The position numbers were made by a program, and so were the translations under genes. Below, piece by piece: positions 15,756 to 27,844 of a DNA stretch of 64,000 bases. Below the pieces are notes generated by a model that was not told where the DNA came from, made no database searches, and saw only the letters and a program-made list of their open reading frames with translations. Numbering within the stretch: position 1 is the first letter of the stretch; every line of letters starts with the position of its first letter. This DNA comes from Leptospira fluminis. Lineage in GTDB: Bacteria; Spirochaetota; Leptospiria; Leptospirales; Leptospiraceae. The stretch spans positions 214,035 to 278,034 of the forward strand of contig NZ_RQEV01000010.1 in assembly GCF_004771275.1 (NCBI RefSeq), given 5' to 3'.

Positions 15756-16123
15756 ACAAGAAGCCGATCAAAATCCTGTTCGTAGAGGACGAGCTCATCG
15801 TATCCATTTCCCTTTCCAGGATCCTGTCGGGAACCTTTGCCGAAGTGATCACCGCGGAAGACGGACTCAAAGGCTTGGAGGCTTTCCGAAAAACGAGTCC
15901 GAACATAGTTTTGACCGACATCCGGATGCCCAAAATGGACGGGCTGGAACTTTCCAAAAGAATCAGGGAATTGGACCCGAAAGTTCCGATCATAGGGATC
16001 ACCGCTTCCAACGAGGAAGAAACCCTTTTGGCTTGTAAGGCAGTGGGTATGGTGGACATCGTCATCAAACCCCTAAACGCCACCTTATTAATTAAGAAAA
16101 TTCTAATGTTTCTTCCAGAGTAG
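15752..16123 (+). CDS. Single-domain response regulator (receiver only)
   Basis: 123 residues, a complete receiver domain and nothing else. Key residues: acidic pair Glu12/Asp13, phospho-acceptor Asp56 in VLTDIRMP, switch Thr84 in GITAS, and Lys106 in IKPL. With no output domain, it must act by protein contact or pass phosphate on. Its start overlaps the histidine kinase stop by 4 bases, so it is the cognate partner. It converges on the SseB-like/nuo operon. Confidence 0.92.
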   Translation: MNKKPIKILFVEDELIVSISLSRILSGTFAEVITAEDGLKGLEAFRKTSPNIVLTDIRMPKMDGLELSKRIRELDPKVPIIGITASNEEETLLACKAVGMVDIVIKPLNATLLIKKILMFLPE

Positions 16124-16134
16124 AAAGGGAGAAA

Positions 16135-16149
16135 TTCGGAACTTCCGAA
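16135..16149 (-). terminator. Candidate terminator of the nuo-SseB operon
   Basis: TTCGGA (16135-16140) and TCCGAA (16144-16149) form a 6-bp stem with a 3-base loop. On the minus strand it is followed by TTTCTCCCTTTCT, a T-rich but interrupted tail. It lies 13 bases past the stop of the SseB-like gene. The stem is short, so this is tentative. Confidence 0.35.
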
Positions 16150-16161
16150 ATACGAGGGTCC

Positions 16162-16686
16162 TTATCCCGAGGGAACGGAAGATTCCTTTTGTAATATTTC
16201 CAGATGTTCCCTGTTTAAGATCCAGAGAGCGCTTACGGGATCGATCACCACGCCGGAAATTTCCTCGTTTTGAAGTCCGGCCCACCAAAGATCGGCGGCC
16301 TCAAGCCGGATCGTTCGGGTTTCCGACCCGAAATAGCGGACCACTTCTTGGGAATGGGAAAATGCAGGGAGAAATATCCTACCGCTCTCATCCTTCACGT
16401 ACAAAAAAACGATCTTATCGTCCGACGGTTTTCTTTTTTTCCCGGAGACTTTTTTCTTTTTCGCTCCCGCCTTCTTTTTAGGCAAAGCCTTCGAGGCCTC
16501 GAATATAGGTACCAGAAAATTCGCCCGAGTCAGTTCCGAGGAAAGTCGATCTAGATTCTTCGCATTCTTCCTTTTGCCATAGCGAAGCATGGCAGTACGA
16601 AGGGCCGGGTTTTCCCCGCTTTCGACCTGATTCGAGCCGGCCGCAAGATCCGCGATGCGGGAAAGGATTCTTTTAAAAAGGGACAT
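16162..16686 (-). CDS. SseB N-terminal-domain-like protein
   Basis: 174 residues. The pattern LRTAMLRYGKRKNAKN...RANFLVPIF, then VKDESGRIFLPAFSHSQEV, then SGVVIDPVSALWILNREHLEIL is that of the SseB N-terminal domain, found in proteins of varied or unknown function. A basic insert (KKKAGAKKKKVSGKKRK, about residues 70-86) divides it. It starts 2 bases after the nuoN stop and so is probably read from the complex I operon, but no role in respiration is known for the family. Confidence 0.7.
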   Translation of the reverse strand: MSLFKRILSRIADLAAGSNQVESGENPALRTAMLRYGKRKNAKNLDRLSSELTRANFLVPIFEASKALPKKKAGAKKKKVSGKKRKPSDDKIVFLYVKDESGRIFLPAFSHSQEVVRYFGSETRTIRLEAADLWWAGLQNEEISGVVIDPVSALWILNREHLEILQKESSVPSG

Positions 16687-16688
16687 GC

Positions 16689-18170
16689 CTATTTTCGGAT
16701 GGATTCCGCTCTAGGTTGCAGAGTGATGTTCACGAGGTTTTTAGGTTGCAGAAAATACCAACCCACTAACACGAACAAGAGGCTTAGAGCCGAAACGAAA
16801 GCGACTCCGTAACTCGATACGGGATTTTCCTGTTTGGAGATTTCCCCTTCCTCGGAACTCATATAAGCGGAGATACCGATCTTCGCATAATAATACAAAG
16901 CCAAGGCGGAATTCGCTATTCCTCCCAGTAACAGAAGTCTGGCAAGTTCGCCTTCCTGCTCGGCTATTTTCTGAAACAAAAACAGCTTCGACCAAAATCC
17001 GCCTAACGGAGGAATTCCGGCAAGAGAGAGGAAAAATAGGAACAATGCGAAAGCCGTCTTCGGATATGAGGAAGCCAGAGATTGTATGGAAGCGAAAGTA
17101 ACCTGCCTTCTTCCCTGCTCCAAATAAGAAAGAAGCGCAAAGGCGCCTAAACTCATGAAGGAGTAGACGATGAGATAAAAAACGGATTCTTCTCTTGCCC
17201 CTAAACTGATTCCGGCGACGACATAGCCCGCATGAGCAATGGAGGAATACGCCAATAAACGCTTTAAATTTTCCTGTTTTAATGCGAGGAAATTTCCGTA
17301 GGTCATGGACAAGAGGGCGAGTATCCCCATAACCCAAGCCCATTCGCTGGAAAATACCGGAATGGGAAGATGAGCGAATACTACGCACAAGAGTCCCATG
17401 GAGGCCGATTTGGAGGCAGTCGCCATAAATCCGGTGACCGGAGTCAGAGCGCCTTCGTAAGCGTCGGGAGTCCAGGAATGGTAGGGAAACAAAGCGATCT
17501 TAAACGCGATACCTGTCAAAAGGAGAAGTAATCCTATTTTCGTAAAATTGGCGTCGAAGCCGGGATTTGCCAGAGGCTTCAGTGCTTCCGACAAATCCGT
17601 GCTTCCGGATCCGCCGAAAAGAAAGGCCATGCCCATCAAAAAGAATCCGCTGGAAAAACTTCCGAGAAGAAAGTATTTCAAACTCGCTTCCAAGGAGAAT
17701 TCGTCGCTCTTCGCCATACCGACCAAAACGTATAAGGAAATGCTCATCAATTCCAGTCCGACGAAAATCGTCACCATATCCCTGCTACTCGTCATGAGAA
17801 ACATTCCTGCGGTCGAAAACAGGACTAGCGGGTAGAATTCGGGAAACTCCATCTTATGCAGTTCGAGGGAGCGCGGAGAAGAAAGTACCGTTCCGAAGGC
17901 CATGACCAGATACAAGGCGCTCAGCCAGAAACTTAGAAAACCCAGCTCGATCTGGTTTCCGAAATACGTTCCCGGTCCGGGGATCCGGAATTGCGAATAG
18001 AGAGTCCCTAAAAACGCGGCTACCAACAGGATGCCGGAGGTAAAGCGAACCACGCGAAACTCGGAGCCGTGAAATACGAATTGTAAAAGAAGTAGCAGGA
18101 CCCCGCCTCCGGAAAGGATCAAGACGGGGAGTAGCGCAAGCATGTCGTTTATGTTTGGAAGAAAATTCAT
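16689..18170 (-). CDS. nuoN: NADH-quinone oxidoreductase subunit N
   Basis: 493 residues with about 14 hydrophobic segments; an antiporter-like proton-pumping subunit of complex I in the inner membrane. The proton-translocation family core is visible: LELMSISLYVLVG, KYFLLGSFSSGFFLMG, FKIALFPYHSWTPDAYEGALTPVTGFMATASK with the buried lysine and histidine, and LLAYSSIAHAGYVVAG. The start overlaps the nuoM stop by 4 bases. Confidence 0.96.
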   Translation of the reverse strand: MNFLPNINDMLALLPVLILSGGGVLLLLLQFVFHGSEFRVVRFTSGILLVAAFLGTLYSQFRIPGPGTYFGNQIELGFLSFWLSALYLVMAFGTVLSSPRSLELHKMEFPEFYPLVLFSTAGMFLMTSSRDMVTIFVGLELMSISLYVLVGMAKSDEFSLEASLKYFLLGSFSSGFFLMGMAFLFGGSGSTDLSEALKPLANPGFDANFTKIGLLLLLTGIAFKIALFPYHSWTPDAYEGALTPVTGFMATASKSASMGLLCVVFAHLPIPVFSSEWAWVMGILALLSMTYGNFLALKQENLKRLLAYSSIAHAGYVVAGISLGAREESVFYLIVYSFMSLGAFALLSYLEQGRRQVTFASIQSLASSYPKTAFALFLFFLSLAGIPPLGGFWSKLFLFQKIAEQEGELARLLLLGGIANSALALYYYAKIGISAYMSSEEGEISKQENPVSSYGVAFVSALSLLFVLVGWYFLQPKNLVNITLQPRAESIRK

Positions 18171-19816
18171 TCCGTTTTCTCCTTAACGGGACGTCTTAGT
18201 CCCGGAATTCCCGTCCCCTTCGAGACCGGAATCCTTTCCTCATAACTCGAAACGGAGGCTCCGAGAGATCTATAATTCTGATACTTGCGATCCACTTGCC
18301 TCAAGGAACCTTCCTTTTCGGAGAATATCCTTTCCTTCAACGCTTCTTCGGAAGTACTATTCAAAACGACCCGAGCGCTAGGAGTCACGAAGTTTAGAAA
18401 CGGCCCCGGAAACACTCCCGTTACTAAAATCAATCCTCCGGTTATGATTAAGATACACTTTTCCCGAATGGTCAAAGCCGACATTGAGGAAGACGGCTCG
18501 TTCGGCTCTCCGAATAACAAAGCCTTTGCGAACCGAAGCATATAACCCGCCGAGAAGATGATCGCCGTTCCGGCTAAGATCCCGAATAAAATATGATATT
18601 TGAATGTCCCTATCAGAATTAGGAATTCCCCTACGAATCCGTTCGTGCCGGGTAGACCGGCGCTGGCAAAGGTCGCTAATCCGACAAAGACCGCCAGGAA
18701 GGGAGCGGATTTGGCAAGACCGGAGACATGGGTCAGATCGTTGGATCCGGTTCTTTCATGCAACATTCCTAATAAAAAGAACAATAATCCGGAAGTAAAT
18801 CCGTGGTTCACCATCTGGATCATTCCGCCGGCAACCCCTTCTTCCGTTAAGGATAAGATACCCAAAATACAGAATCCCATATGGGAAAGGGAGGAGAAAG
18901 CCACCAAGCGTTTGCTGTTTTTTTGCGTAAGAGCCACTACCGCGCCGTACAAGATCCCCGCCACGGCCAACCCGGAAAAGAAATCCCTATAATCCAGGAA
19001 AACCTGGGGAAAGATCGGGATCGCGATTCTAATATATGCGAATAATCCGATCTTCAATAAGATTCCGGCCAAATCCACCGAACCTACCGTAGGAGCTTCC
19101 TCGTGGACGTCCGGCATCCAGGTATGTAAAGGGAATAAGGGCACTTTGATAGCGAAGGCGAAGCTGAATCCGATAAATAGCCAGAATCTAAGGTCCGGAG
19201 GAATATTAGATAAAGGCAATACGGCAAGTTCCTCGAGATCCAGAGTCGAGGAATAATGGTAGAGCACCAGGATACTCGCCAGCATGAACACGGATCCGGT
19301 AAAGGAAAATAGCAGGTATTTCATTGCCGCGCGAACACGACCCGATTCTCCCCAGATTCCGACCATCAATGAGAAAGGCAAAACCATCCATTCCCAAAAT
19401 ACGTAAAACTGCACCAGATTGAAGGAAAGAAAAACACCCATGACTCCCGTCTCTACCAGAAGCAAAAGGATGAAAAATTCACGTATCCTGTATTTTACTC
19501 CGGAAAAAGCGGACAAGCAGGAAAGGAAGAATAAGATCGCGGACATGGCGACTAAAAGCAGGGAAAAACCGTCCACGGCCACGTAATAATCCAACCCACC
19601 GGATCCCAAATCGATGAAGTTACGGATACGATGGGAAAATTGAGGTCCACTATCGCCTTGCACGAATTCCCAAAATAAAGGAAGGGTCATCCCGAATACG
19701 GCTAGAGTAATCAGGGAGGCAATGGAACGGATCCAGCCTGGACGTCGCGAAAGAAAAAGCAATGGGATCCCCAGTACGGGTAAAAAAAGCAAGAGCGTTA
19801 AGTAAAACTGGGGCAC
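18167..19816 (-). CDS. nuoM: NADH-quinone oxidoreductase subunit M
   Basis: 549 residues, about 14 membrane segments, an antiporter-like proton channel of complex I. Diagnostic segments: YVFWEWMVLPFSLMVGIWG with the conserved glutamate, FAIKVPLFPLHTWMPDVHEEAPTVGSVDLAGILLKIG, and RLVAFSSLSHMGFC. The C-terminus has a polar tail of about 60 residues after the last membrane segment, longer than usual. It begins at the base before the nuoL stop. Confidence 0.96.
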   Translation of the reverse strand: MPQFYLTLLLFLPVLGIPLLFLSRRPGWIRSIASLITLAVFGMTLPLFWEFVQGDSGPQFSHRIRNFIDLGSGGLDYYVAVDGFSLLLVAMSAILFFLSCLSAFSGVKYRIREFFILLLLVETGVMGVFLSFNLVQFYVFWEWMVLPFSLMVGIWGESGRVRAAMKYLLFSFTGSVFMLASILVLYHYSSTLDLEELAVLPLSNIPPDLRFWLFIGFSFAFAIKVPLFPLHTWMPDVHEEAPTVGSVDLAGILLKIGLFAYIRIAIPIFPQVFLDYRDFFSGLAVAGILYGAVVALTQKNSKRLVAFSSLSHMGFCILGILSLTEEGVAGGMIQMVNHGFTSGLLFFLLGMLHERTGSNDLTHVSGLAKSAPFLAVFVGLATFASAGLPGTNGFVGEFLILIGTFKYHILFGILAGTAIIFSAGYMLRFAKALLFGEPNEPSSSMSALTIREKCILIITGGLILVTGVFPGPFLNFVTPSARVVLNSTSEEALKERIFSEKEGSLRQVDRKYQNYRSLGASVSSYEERIPVSKGTGIPGLRRPVKEKTE

Positions 19817-21754
19817 TTACAATCCCCTCCAGAGGAATAAGGATAGAATCAGAATCGTTCCGAGGACGATCATAAAAGCGTAATCTACGATCGTTCCGGT
19901 CTGTAGGCGGCGAAGGAGTACGGATATTCCGGACGAGATCCTACCGGTGTTGACTAGAATCTTATCCAGGAACTGTTTTTCCACCACGGAAGAGAAGAAT
20001 TCGGAGAAAAACAGGATGGGTTGTACGATCCAACCTGAAAAAATCTCGTCGATATAATATTTCCCTACGACGAGCCTTCTCCATCCCGCATAATCCTTCT
20101 CTGCAGGAGGGATTTCCTTTTTCTTTACATAGAAGTTCCAAGAAAGTGCAAAACCCACGCCCACCGCTCCCAGCGAAAGCAAGGCTAATGTTAGTTCCGC
20201 GCTCGGAGTCAGATGATGGACGGTGGAATGCCCGGACCGAAGGAGTCTACGGGAATATTCCTCTCCTATGGAAAATACCGGTTTAAAATACCGCTCCAAC
20301 AAATCGATTCCGCCTAGAGAATCGGGTACCAACAAAAATCCGCTGAAGGCAGCTCCCAGGGCTAATACTATTAACGGAACCGTAATGGTCCAGGGAGATT
20401 CGTGGGGATGGACGTCGGGAGAAACTCTGGAAGTTCCGGTGAAGGCCAAAAACGTTAGACGAAACATATAGAAAGTGGTCAGCAGGGCTGTGACCACGCC
20501 CAAACCGAAAAAGAGCGGACTATAAAAATACGCTTTTTCCAGGATCAGATCCTTGGAAAAGAAACCGCTAAAAGGAGGAATCCCGGAGATGGCGAGAGTA
20601 CCTAAGAGGAAAGTAAACCAGGTGATCTTCATTTGCGATTTCAATCCGCCCATTCTACGCAGGTCCTGCTCGTCGTGCAAAGAATGGATGACGGAACCGG
20701 AACCCAGAAACAGAAGAGCCTTAAAGAAAGCGTGGGTCAAAAGATGGAAAAGCCCGGCAACGTACGCTCCCGTTCCCATTGCCACGAACATATAACCGAG
20801 TTGGGAAACCGTGGAATAAGCCAGGACCTTTTTGATGTCGTTTTGGAAAATCCCTATGGTCGCGGCAAAGAAGGCGGTAAACGTACCGATCGCTACTATC
20901 CAGATACCGACCTGAGGAGTTAGAACGAATAAGAAATTGAGTCTCGCGATGAGAAAAATCCCCGCTGTGACCATCGTCGCCGCGTGGATCAAAGCGGAAA
21001 CCGGAGTAGGGCCTGCCATCGCATCCGGTAGCCAGATGTGAAACGGAAACTGCGCGGATTTTCCCATAGCTCCGATAAAGTAACAACCAGTCACCACCGG
21101 TAACACATGCAGGAAACCTTTCATCTCGGGTAGGACCGAAGCGATCTGCGTAAAGGAAACCGAACCGGAATACCAATATGTCAGAGCGATCGCAATCACC
21201 ATAGCCAAGTCTGCCACCCGATTCGTAAGAAACGCCTTAATGCCCGCGTTTGCGGCGGTTTCCTTATGGGTGTCGAAACCGATCAACAGATAGGAACAAA
21301 GTCCCACGCCTTCCCAACCGAAGAACAGGACGACTAGATTCTCCGCAAGAACCAGATGCAACATGGAGAAAAGAAACAGATTCAGATAGGAAAAAAACCG
21401 TGCGATCCCCGGATTACCCTTCATATATCCGATCGAATACAGATGAATCAGGCTTCCGATCCCGGTAACGATCAGGACCATAAAAAGAGAGAGTTGGTCC
21501 AATTGATAAGCGACTTCCACGTTGAAACCGCCCACCTCCAACCAACGGAAAAAGGGAACGATTTCCGGAACGGCCCTCTCCATGGGCCTATAATTCAAAA
21601 AAGCGAATACTCCGAAGCCGAAGGAAAGAAAGGAGAAAAAAGTACCTACGATTCCGGGCCAGCTCCCTTTTAGAGCCCTGCCGAATAGCGCGTTCATTCC
21701 TGCGCCAACCAGAGGCAAAAGAACGATCAGGGGTATCAATACGTTCCAAGTCAT
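19817..21754 (-). CDS. nuoL: NADH-quinone oxidoreductase subunit L
   Basis: 645 residues, the largest membrane subunit, with about 16 hydrophobic segments including the C-terminal lateral helix and anchor. Diagnostic segments: [49 protein letters not shown] and [17 protein letters not shown]. It is a proton-pumping module at the distal end of the membrane arm. Five bases separate it from nuoK. Confidence 0.97.
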   Translation of the reverse strand: MTWNVLIPLIVLLPLVGAGMNALFGRALKGSWPGIVGTFFSFLSFGFGVFAFLNYRPMERAVPEIVPFFRWLEVGGFNVEVAYQLDQLSLFMVLIVTGIGSLIHLYSIGYMKGNPGIARFFSYLNLFLFSMLHLVLAENLVVLFFGWEGVGLCSYLLIGFDTHKETAANAGIKAFLTNRVADLAMVIAIALTYWYSGSVSFTQIASVLPEMKGFLHVLPVVTGCYFIGAMGKSAQFPFHIWLPDAMAGPTPVSALIHAATMVTAGIFLIARLNFLFVLTPQVGIWIVAIGTFTAFFAATIGIFQNDIKKVLAYSTVSQLGYMFVAMGTGAYVAGLFHLLTHAFFKALLFLGSGSVIHSLHDEQDLRRMGGLKSQMKITWFTFLLGTLAISGIPPFSGFFSKDLILEKAYFYSPLFFGLGVVTALLTTFYMFRLTFLAFTGTSRVSPDVHPHESPWTITVPLIVLALGAAFSGFLLVPDSLGGIDLLERYFKPVFSIGEEYSRRLLRSGHSTVHHLTPSAELTLALLSLGAVGVGFALSWNFYVKKKEIPPAEKDYAGWRRLVVGKYYIDEIFSGWIVQPILFFSEFFSSVVEKQFLDKILVNTGRISSGISVLLRRLQTGTIVDYAFMIVLGTILILSLFLWRGL

Positions 21755-21758
21755 ACTT

Positions 21759-22094
21759 TCACCACTTCATCAGATTCATTTCGTCGACAAAGCTGGTCTT
21801 CTTCCTGCGCTGGATCGCAACGACCAACGCCAATCCGATCGCGGCTTCCGCAGCCGCGATGGCCATCACGAAGAAGACGATGACCTCTCCTTGGACCTGC
21901 TGCAGCGCCTTGGAAAAGGTCACAAATACCAAATTCACCGAATTCAGGATCAGTTCCACGGACATGAAGATCACGACCGCGCTCCGACGAAAGAGTACGC
22001 CGGCGACTCCGATAGTAAAAACGATACATGCTAAAATCAAAATATACTCTACCGGAATACCCGAGACGGTAGGGTTTAATACGGACGGATTCAT
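21759..22094 (-). CDS. nuoK: NADH-quinone oxidoreductase subunit K
   Basis: 111 residues with three membrane helices. [23 protein letters not shown] and the conserved glutamate in [13 protein letters not shown] identify it, as does the second acidic residue in [13 protein letters not shown]. Part of the proton path between NuoJ and NuoN. The start overlaps the nuoJ stop by 4 bases. Confidence 0.96.
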   Translation of the reverse strand: MNPSVLNPTVSGIPVEYILILACIVFTIGVAGVLFRRSAVVIFMSVELILNSVNLVFVTFSKALQQVQGEVIVFFVMAIAAAEAAIGLALVVAIQRRKKTSFVDEMNLMKW

Positions 22095-22705
22095 AAATCG
22101 CCCTCCCCGGGTTTCTTCCCGAGATTTTTCTTTCCTAAAATCACCGCCCCGAGTACGGCCGCCAATAATAACACGGACAATACCTCGAAAGGAAGCAGAT
22201 AGTCCAAAAACATCGAAGCTCCCACTACCGCGGTGTTTCCGTGTACCGTTTTCGGCTTGGAGAGGTTCCCGTTTTCCGCCGCAATGGAATACTCGTATTC
22301 TCCAGTCGAAGAATATCCATGCGCAGGAGATTGCGAATTCGGAACCCCTTCCCGAACCGCATTTGTCAGGACGACCCCCAATATGGCCACGAAAAAAAGC
22401 AGAAAGAACTTTTTAGCAGGATGTTTCCACAGCTTCGAAATCCCGTCGTCATGAAGCGATAAAAGCATCAATACGAATACGACCAAAACCATGATCGCTC
22501 CCGCATACACGAGGACTTGCATGGTCGCGACAAAAACGGATCCCAACACCGCGTAAATGCCCGCTAAGGCAAAAAACGCCAGGACAAGTAGGACCGCGGA
22601 ACTGATCGGATTCGGATGAAACACCACGCCTAAGGCTCCGGCGATTAACACTCCGGAAAAAACGAAGAAGAGCAGTAATTGAGGATGATCGAAAATACCT
22701 ACCAT
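22091..22705 (-). CDS. nuoJ: NADH-quinone oxidoreductase subunit J
   Basis: 204 residues from the ATG at 22705; an open frame to 22837 runs into nuoH in another frame and is rejected. Five membrane helices. The core is [24 protein letters not shown], followed by [17 protein letters not shown] sequence ([22 protein letters not shown]), the pi-bulge helix of this subunit. A polar loop of about 45 residues sits before the last helix. It overlaps the end of nuoH by 7 bases. Confidence 0.95.
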   Translation of the reverse strand: MVGIFDHPQLLLFFVFSGVLIAGALGVVFHPNPISSAVLLVLAFFALAGIYAVLGSVFVATMQVLVYAGAIMVLVVFVLMLLSLHDDGISKLWKHPAKKFFLLFFVAILGVVLTNAVREGVPNSQSPAHGYSSTGEYEYSIAAENGNLSKPKTVHGNTAVVGASMFLDYLLPFEVLSVLLLAAVLGAVILGKKNLGKKPGEGDL

Positions 22706-23757
22706 TTCCAAAACCCGTCCATACCGATGTAAACGCTGGCGATAACGATATTGGCCACCGCCCAAGGGATCATTTTTTTCCAACCGATGGTCATCAGTTG
22801 ATCGTAACGGAATCGCGGAAGAGTCCAACGAACCCACATGAACAGAAATGCGAAGAAAAGCACTTTTACGGTAAAGAAGAGCAGCCCGAAAATCGCGCGG
22901 AACTCCGAACCTTCCAGAATTCCGAAAGGCACGTTATATCCTCCGAAAAAAAGCAGAGAGACGACGCAGCTCATGGTCACCATGTTCATGTATTCCGCTA
23001 TAAAAAAGAGCGCGAATTTAAACGCTCCATATTCGGTGTGAAATCCTACGACCAATTCCGATTCCGCTTCGGCCAAGTCGAAAGGCAGGCGATTCGTCTC
23101 GGCGAACATAGCGACTACGAAAACCGAAAACGCGATAAAGCCGGGAAGTTTAAAAACGTTCCAAAGTCCTACCTGCGCGTCGTTGATGTCGGTAAGTCTT
23201 AAAGAACCCGTTAAAATCACGATAGCCGCCACGGACATTCCTAGAGGAAGTTCGTAACTGATCATCTGAGCGGTGGAACGGATCCCGCCGATCAAGGAAT
23301 ATTTATTATTACTGGACCAACCCGCCAAAATGATCCCGTAAACCGCAAGGCTCGAAATCGCGAACAAAAAAAGAATCCCTGTGTCCGGATTCGCGATTTG
23401 TAGATCCAGAGAAGCCAATCCTGTCTTTCGGGAAACCCATTCCGGAAGAGGCAAAACACCTCCGAGAGGAACCACCGCCCAAGCCATGATGGCGCAGGTC
23501 ATGGAAATTCCGGGAGCGATCAGATACATGACCTTGTTTACGTTCTTCGGGAAAATCTCTTCTTTGGTTAAAAATTTGATTCCGTCCGCTAAAGGCTGAA
23601 AAAGCCCGAACGGCCCGGCTCGATTCGGACCTTTCCGATCCTGGATATAACCCGCAACTTTTCTTTCGGCTAACGTGTAATAGGCGCAGGCAGTGATGAA
23701 TACTAGGAAAAAGAGAACGCTCTTAAGCAACCAAAAGAGAATCTGGTTCCAATCCAT
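22699..23757 (-). CDS. nuoH: NADH-quinone oxidoreductase subunit H
   Basis: 352 residues, about eight membrane helices; it forms the quinone site with NuoB and NuoD. Diagnostic segments: [35 protein letters not shown] (given here as two pieces, [16 protein letters not shown] and [11 protein letters not shown]), ISYELPLGM, and the quinone-site stretch [21 protein letters not shown]. The gene follows nuoF by 6 bases, leaving no room for nuoG. Confidence 0.97.
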   Translation of the reverse strand: MDWNQILFWLLKSVLFFLVFITACAYYTLAERKVAGYIQDRKGPNRAGPFGLFQPLADGIKFLTKEEIFPKNVNKVMYLIAPGISMTCAIMAWAVVPLGGVLPLPEWVSRKTGLASLDLQIANPDTGILFLFAISSLAVYGIILAGWSSNNKYSLIGGIRSTAQMISYELPLGMSVAAIVILTGSLRLTDINDAQVGLWNVFKLPGFIAFSVFVVAMFAETNRLPFDLAEAESELVVGFHTEYGAFKFALFFIAEYMNMVTMSCVVSLLFFGGYNVPFGILEGSEFRAIFGLLFFTVKVLFFAFLFMWVRWTLPRFRYDQLMTIGWKKMIPWAVANIVIASVYIGMDGFWKW

Positions 23758-23763
23758 TTCGTT

Positions 23764-25053
<1,290 letters not shown>

Positions 25054-25063
25054 GGCGATCCTC

Positions 25064-25543
25064 CTAATCCAGACTCCGAAGAAGTTCGTCAACTTTTTCG
25101 TTCGTTAGATTTTCATAATATGCATCGTTGATCTGCACCATCGGAGCGTACCCGCAGGCGCCCAGACATTCCACTTCCTCGACCGTAAACTTTCCGTCGT
25201 TCGTAGTTTGTCCGGTCTTGATCCCCAATTCGGAACAAATATGCTCTTCGATCTTATCACTGCCTCTCATATAACAACTGGAAGTTCCGCAGATCTGGAT
25301 GTGGTATTTTCCTACGGTTTTTTTGTTGTACAACGTATAAAAGGTGGCGACCCCGTATACTTGAGCGAGTGAGATCGGAGGGCCGATTTTTTCGGCGAGG
25401 TAAGCCATTCCCTCTCGATCCACATAGCCTTTCTCTTTTTGCAGGAGATACAGACCGGGAAGAATAACGCTTCTCTTATCGGGAAATATCTCCATCAACT
25501 TGGAGAATCTCTTTTCGGAATCCGGATTGAATAGATAGGACAT
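25064..25543 (-). CDS. nuoE: NADH-quinone oxidoreductase subunit E ([2Fe-2S])
   Basis: 159 residues from the ATG at 25543; the frame is open to 25648 but that part lies inside nuoD. Thioredoxin-like ferredoxin domain with four ligands: CGTSSC and [35 protein letters not shown] and [11 protein letters not shown] are family hallmarks. The start shares one base with the nuoD stop (TGATG). Confidence 0.96.
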   Translation of the reverse strand: MSYLFNPDSEKRFSKLMEIFPDKRSVILPGLYLLQKEKGYVDREGMAYLAEKIGPPISLAQVYGVATFYTLYNKKTVGKYHIQICGTSSCYMRGSDKIEEHICSELGIKTGQTTNDGKFTVEEVECLGACGYAPMVQINDAYYENLTNEKVDELLRSLD

Positions 25544-26766
25544 CAGCAATCCAACTCCCCCGCGATAACGTTCAGAGAACTCATCGTGGCGATCGTATCC
25601 GCAAGCAATCCGCCTTTGACCAGATCGGGAAAGGATTGGTAAAACCAAAAACAGGGCCTCCGGACATGGACTCTCCAGGGGGATTTTTCCCCTTCGGACA
25701 CGATGTAAAAGCCAAGCTCTCCGTTTGCCGCTTCCGTGGCTTGGTAGTATTCTCCCGGAGGGACCTTGATTCCATGCATGATGATTTTGAAATGGTAGAT
25801 CAATTCTTCCATGTTTTTATAAACTTTGCCTTTTTCGGGCAGATACGCGTGAGGAAGGTCCGCGTGATGGGGACCGGAAGGAATTCCTTCCACCAATTGT
25901 TCTATAATGCGGATGGACTGTCTCATCTCTTCCATCCGCACGAGAGTTCGGTGCAGTACGGAACCGTCCTCGCCGATCGGAACGTCGAAGTCCACTTTAT
26001 CGTAAATCATGTACGGCTCGTCCTTACGAACGTCCCAAGGAACGCCCGCAGCCCGAAGATTAGGTCCGGAATATCCGTACGCGATCGCGTCCTCGGCGGA
26101 AATTCCGCCTATGCCTTTCGTGCGATCCATAAAGATTCTGTTATTTACCAAAAGGCTTTGGAATTCTTCGATCGCGGGTTTTAGCCCCTTGCAGATCGTA
26201 CGTACCTCGTCGGCGAATTCGGGATAGATATCCTTTTCCAGTCCGCCTATCCTACAGAACGTGGTAGTCAAACGGGCTCCCGTCAATTTTTCCAGGACCT
26301 GATAGATATTCTCGCGATGATGAAACAGGTGCAGCATCCCGGAAAAAGCGCCCAGATCCACGCCCAGAATTCCGTTGCAAATGATATGGTCCATGATGCG
26401 CGACAATTCCGACACGATCATTCTCACATAAACGACCTTGTCCGGAACCTGGATCCCCATCATTTTTTCCACGGTGAGGATCCAGCCTATATTGTTTAAA
26501 GGAGTGGAAACATAATTCATCCGGTCCGTACAGACCAGGAATTGGTTGTAAGTATATTTCTCCCCCAGCTTTTCGAAACTGCGGTGTACGTATCCGATGA
26601 CGGATTCCGCTTCGACCACTCTTTCGCCGTCCAATTGGATGACGTTCTGCAAAATTCCGTGGGTCGCGGGGTGGGACGGGCCTAAGTTCACGAGAAGATG
26701 ACCTTCCGGTAAATGCCGGAACTTCGAACCGAAATGCTCGGCCGTTTTTTCGTACATGATCGTCAT
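25543..26766 (-). CDS. nuoD: NADH-quinone oxidoreductase subunit D
   Basis: 407 residues, the 49-kDa-type subunit that faces the quinone chamber. It has [40 protein letters not shown] and the C-terminal [30 protein letters not shown]. NuoC and NuoD are separate genes here. The start overlaps the nuoC stop by 4 bases; GGGAGGGG lies just upstream, and the second ATG at 26757 is an alternative start. Confidence 0.97.
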   Translation of the reverse strand: MTIMYEKTAEHFGSKFRHLPEGHLLVNLGPSHPATHGILQNVIQLDGERVVEAESVIGYVHRSFEKLGEKYTYNQFLVCTDRMNYVSTPLNNIGWILTVEKMMGIQVPDKVVYVRMIVSELSRIMDHIICNGILGVDLGAFSGMLHLFHHRENIYQVLEKLTGARLTTTFCRIGGLEKDIYPEFADEVRTICKGLKPAIEEFQSLLVNNRIFMDRTKGIGGISAEDAIAYGYSGPNLRAAGVPWDVRKDEPYMIYDKVDFDVPIGEDGSVLHRTLVRMEEMRQSIRIIEQLVEGIPSGPHHADLPHAYLPEKGKVYKNMEELIYHFKIIMHGIKVPPGEYYQATEAANGELGFYIVSEGEKSPWRVHVRRPCFWFYQSFPDLVKGGLLADTIATMSSLNVIAGELDC

Positions 26767-27287
26767 TCCCCTCCCATGTCCTCCCTAACGTGGATCGTCA
26801 AAAGATCCTCGATCAGGTAATCCTGTCCGAATCCTTCCAAAGGAAAGTCTTTCCGGAGAGGGTGCCCCTGAAAATTGTCGGGCATGATCAACCTTTCCAT
26901 CTGAGGATGGTCCCGGAAAGGGATCCCGAAAAGATCGAACACTTCCCGTTCCGGCCAGTTGGCTCCCTTGAAGAGACTTACGATACTGGGGACCTCTTCC
27001 CCTTCTTCCACCGGAACCTTGAATTGTACCCGAGTGGAGGATTTATTTCCGGAACGCAATAGATAGCAGACTTCGAATCTAGGATTCTTTTTTCCCAACC
27101 AATCCACGGCGGTGAGGTCGTTCAGATAATTCAATTCGATTCCCGGAGACGTTTTCAGGGCAGCGAATACTTGCAGCAACCCTTCGGCTTTCAGGAAGAA
27201 TACTGGTAGGTTGGAAAGTACCTCTTCTTCCTTATAGACGTATTGCGGAAATTTGTCTTTGAGGAAGCGATCTATGGTTTCTTTCAT
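26763..27287 (-). CDS. nuoC: NADH-quinone oxidoreductase subunit C
   Basis: 174 residues, 30-kDa-type subunit of the peripheral arm. [25 protein letters not shown] and [41 protein letters not shown] (shown here as [12 protein letters not shown] and [11 protein letters not shown]) are the family signatures. The start overlaps the nuoB stop by 4 bases. Confidence 0.96.
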   Translation of the reverse strand: MKETIDRFLKDKFPQYVYKEEEVLSNLPVFFLKAEGLLQVFAALKTSPGIELNYLNDLTAVDWLGKKNPRFEVCYLLRSGNKSSTRVQFKVPVEEGEEVPSIVSLFKGANWPEREVFDLFGIPFRDHPQMERLIMPDNFQGHPLRKDFPLEGFGQDYLIEDLLTIHVREDMGGE

Positions 27288-27844
27288 CGGACGACCAAAG
27301 GTTTATTTCTTTCATTGATCTCCCGAATTTTACTCATCACTTCCTGCCGCCTCGCTTCCAGGCCCTGGGTCTTGACCTTTTGTTGGAGTTTTATGACCGC
27401 GTCTAGAAGGGCCTCCGGACGAGGCGGACATCCGGGAACGTACAGATCCACGGGAAGAATTCGATCGATCCCCTGGAGAACGGAATAAGCGTGGAACATC
27501 CCGCCGGAAGACGCGCAGGCTCCGTAACTGATCACGAATTTCGGCTCGGAAAGTTGGTCGTAGATTTCCCTGAGTACGGGAGCCATTTTATAAGTAATGG
27601 TGCCCAAGACCAAAATCATATCCGCTTGCCGGGGAGAAAAAGAAGGACGTTCCGCTCCGAACCTGGCGATATCGTAATCGGAACAGGAAGCGCTCATGTA
27701 CTCGATTCCGCAACAAGCGGTCGCGAACGGATAAGGCCAAAGGGAGTAACTTCTCCCCCAATTGATCACGGAATCCACGCTGGCCACTTGGACCATATCT
27801 CCGTACATCTGGCCGGGCTGGCTGAGTTGATCGTTCAATCCCAT
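27284..27844 (-). CDS. nuoB: NADH-quinone oxidoreductase subunit B (cluster N2)
   Basis: 186 residues. It carries the terminal [4Fe-4S] cluster N2 that hands electrons to quinone: the paired cysteines in [10 protein letters not shown], a third in the GACASSGG stretch, and the fourth in VPGCPPRPE. It sits next to NuoD and NuoH. The start overlaps the end of nuoA by 10 bases. Confidence 0.97.
   Translation of the reverse strand: MGLNDQLSQPGQMYGDMVQVASVDSVINWGRSYSLWPYPFATACCGIEYMSASCSDYDIARFGAERPSFSPRQADMILVLGTITYKMAPVLREIYDQLSEPKFVISYGACASSGGMFHAYSVLQGIDRILPVDLYVPGCPPRPEALLDAVIKLQQKVKTQGLEARRQEVMSKIREINERNKPLVVR

Noticed and set aside
25544..25648. Longer nuoE start overlapping nuoD by 105 bases
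   Set aside because: The ATG at 25543 gives the family-typical N-terminus and the common TGATG stop-start coupling.
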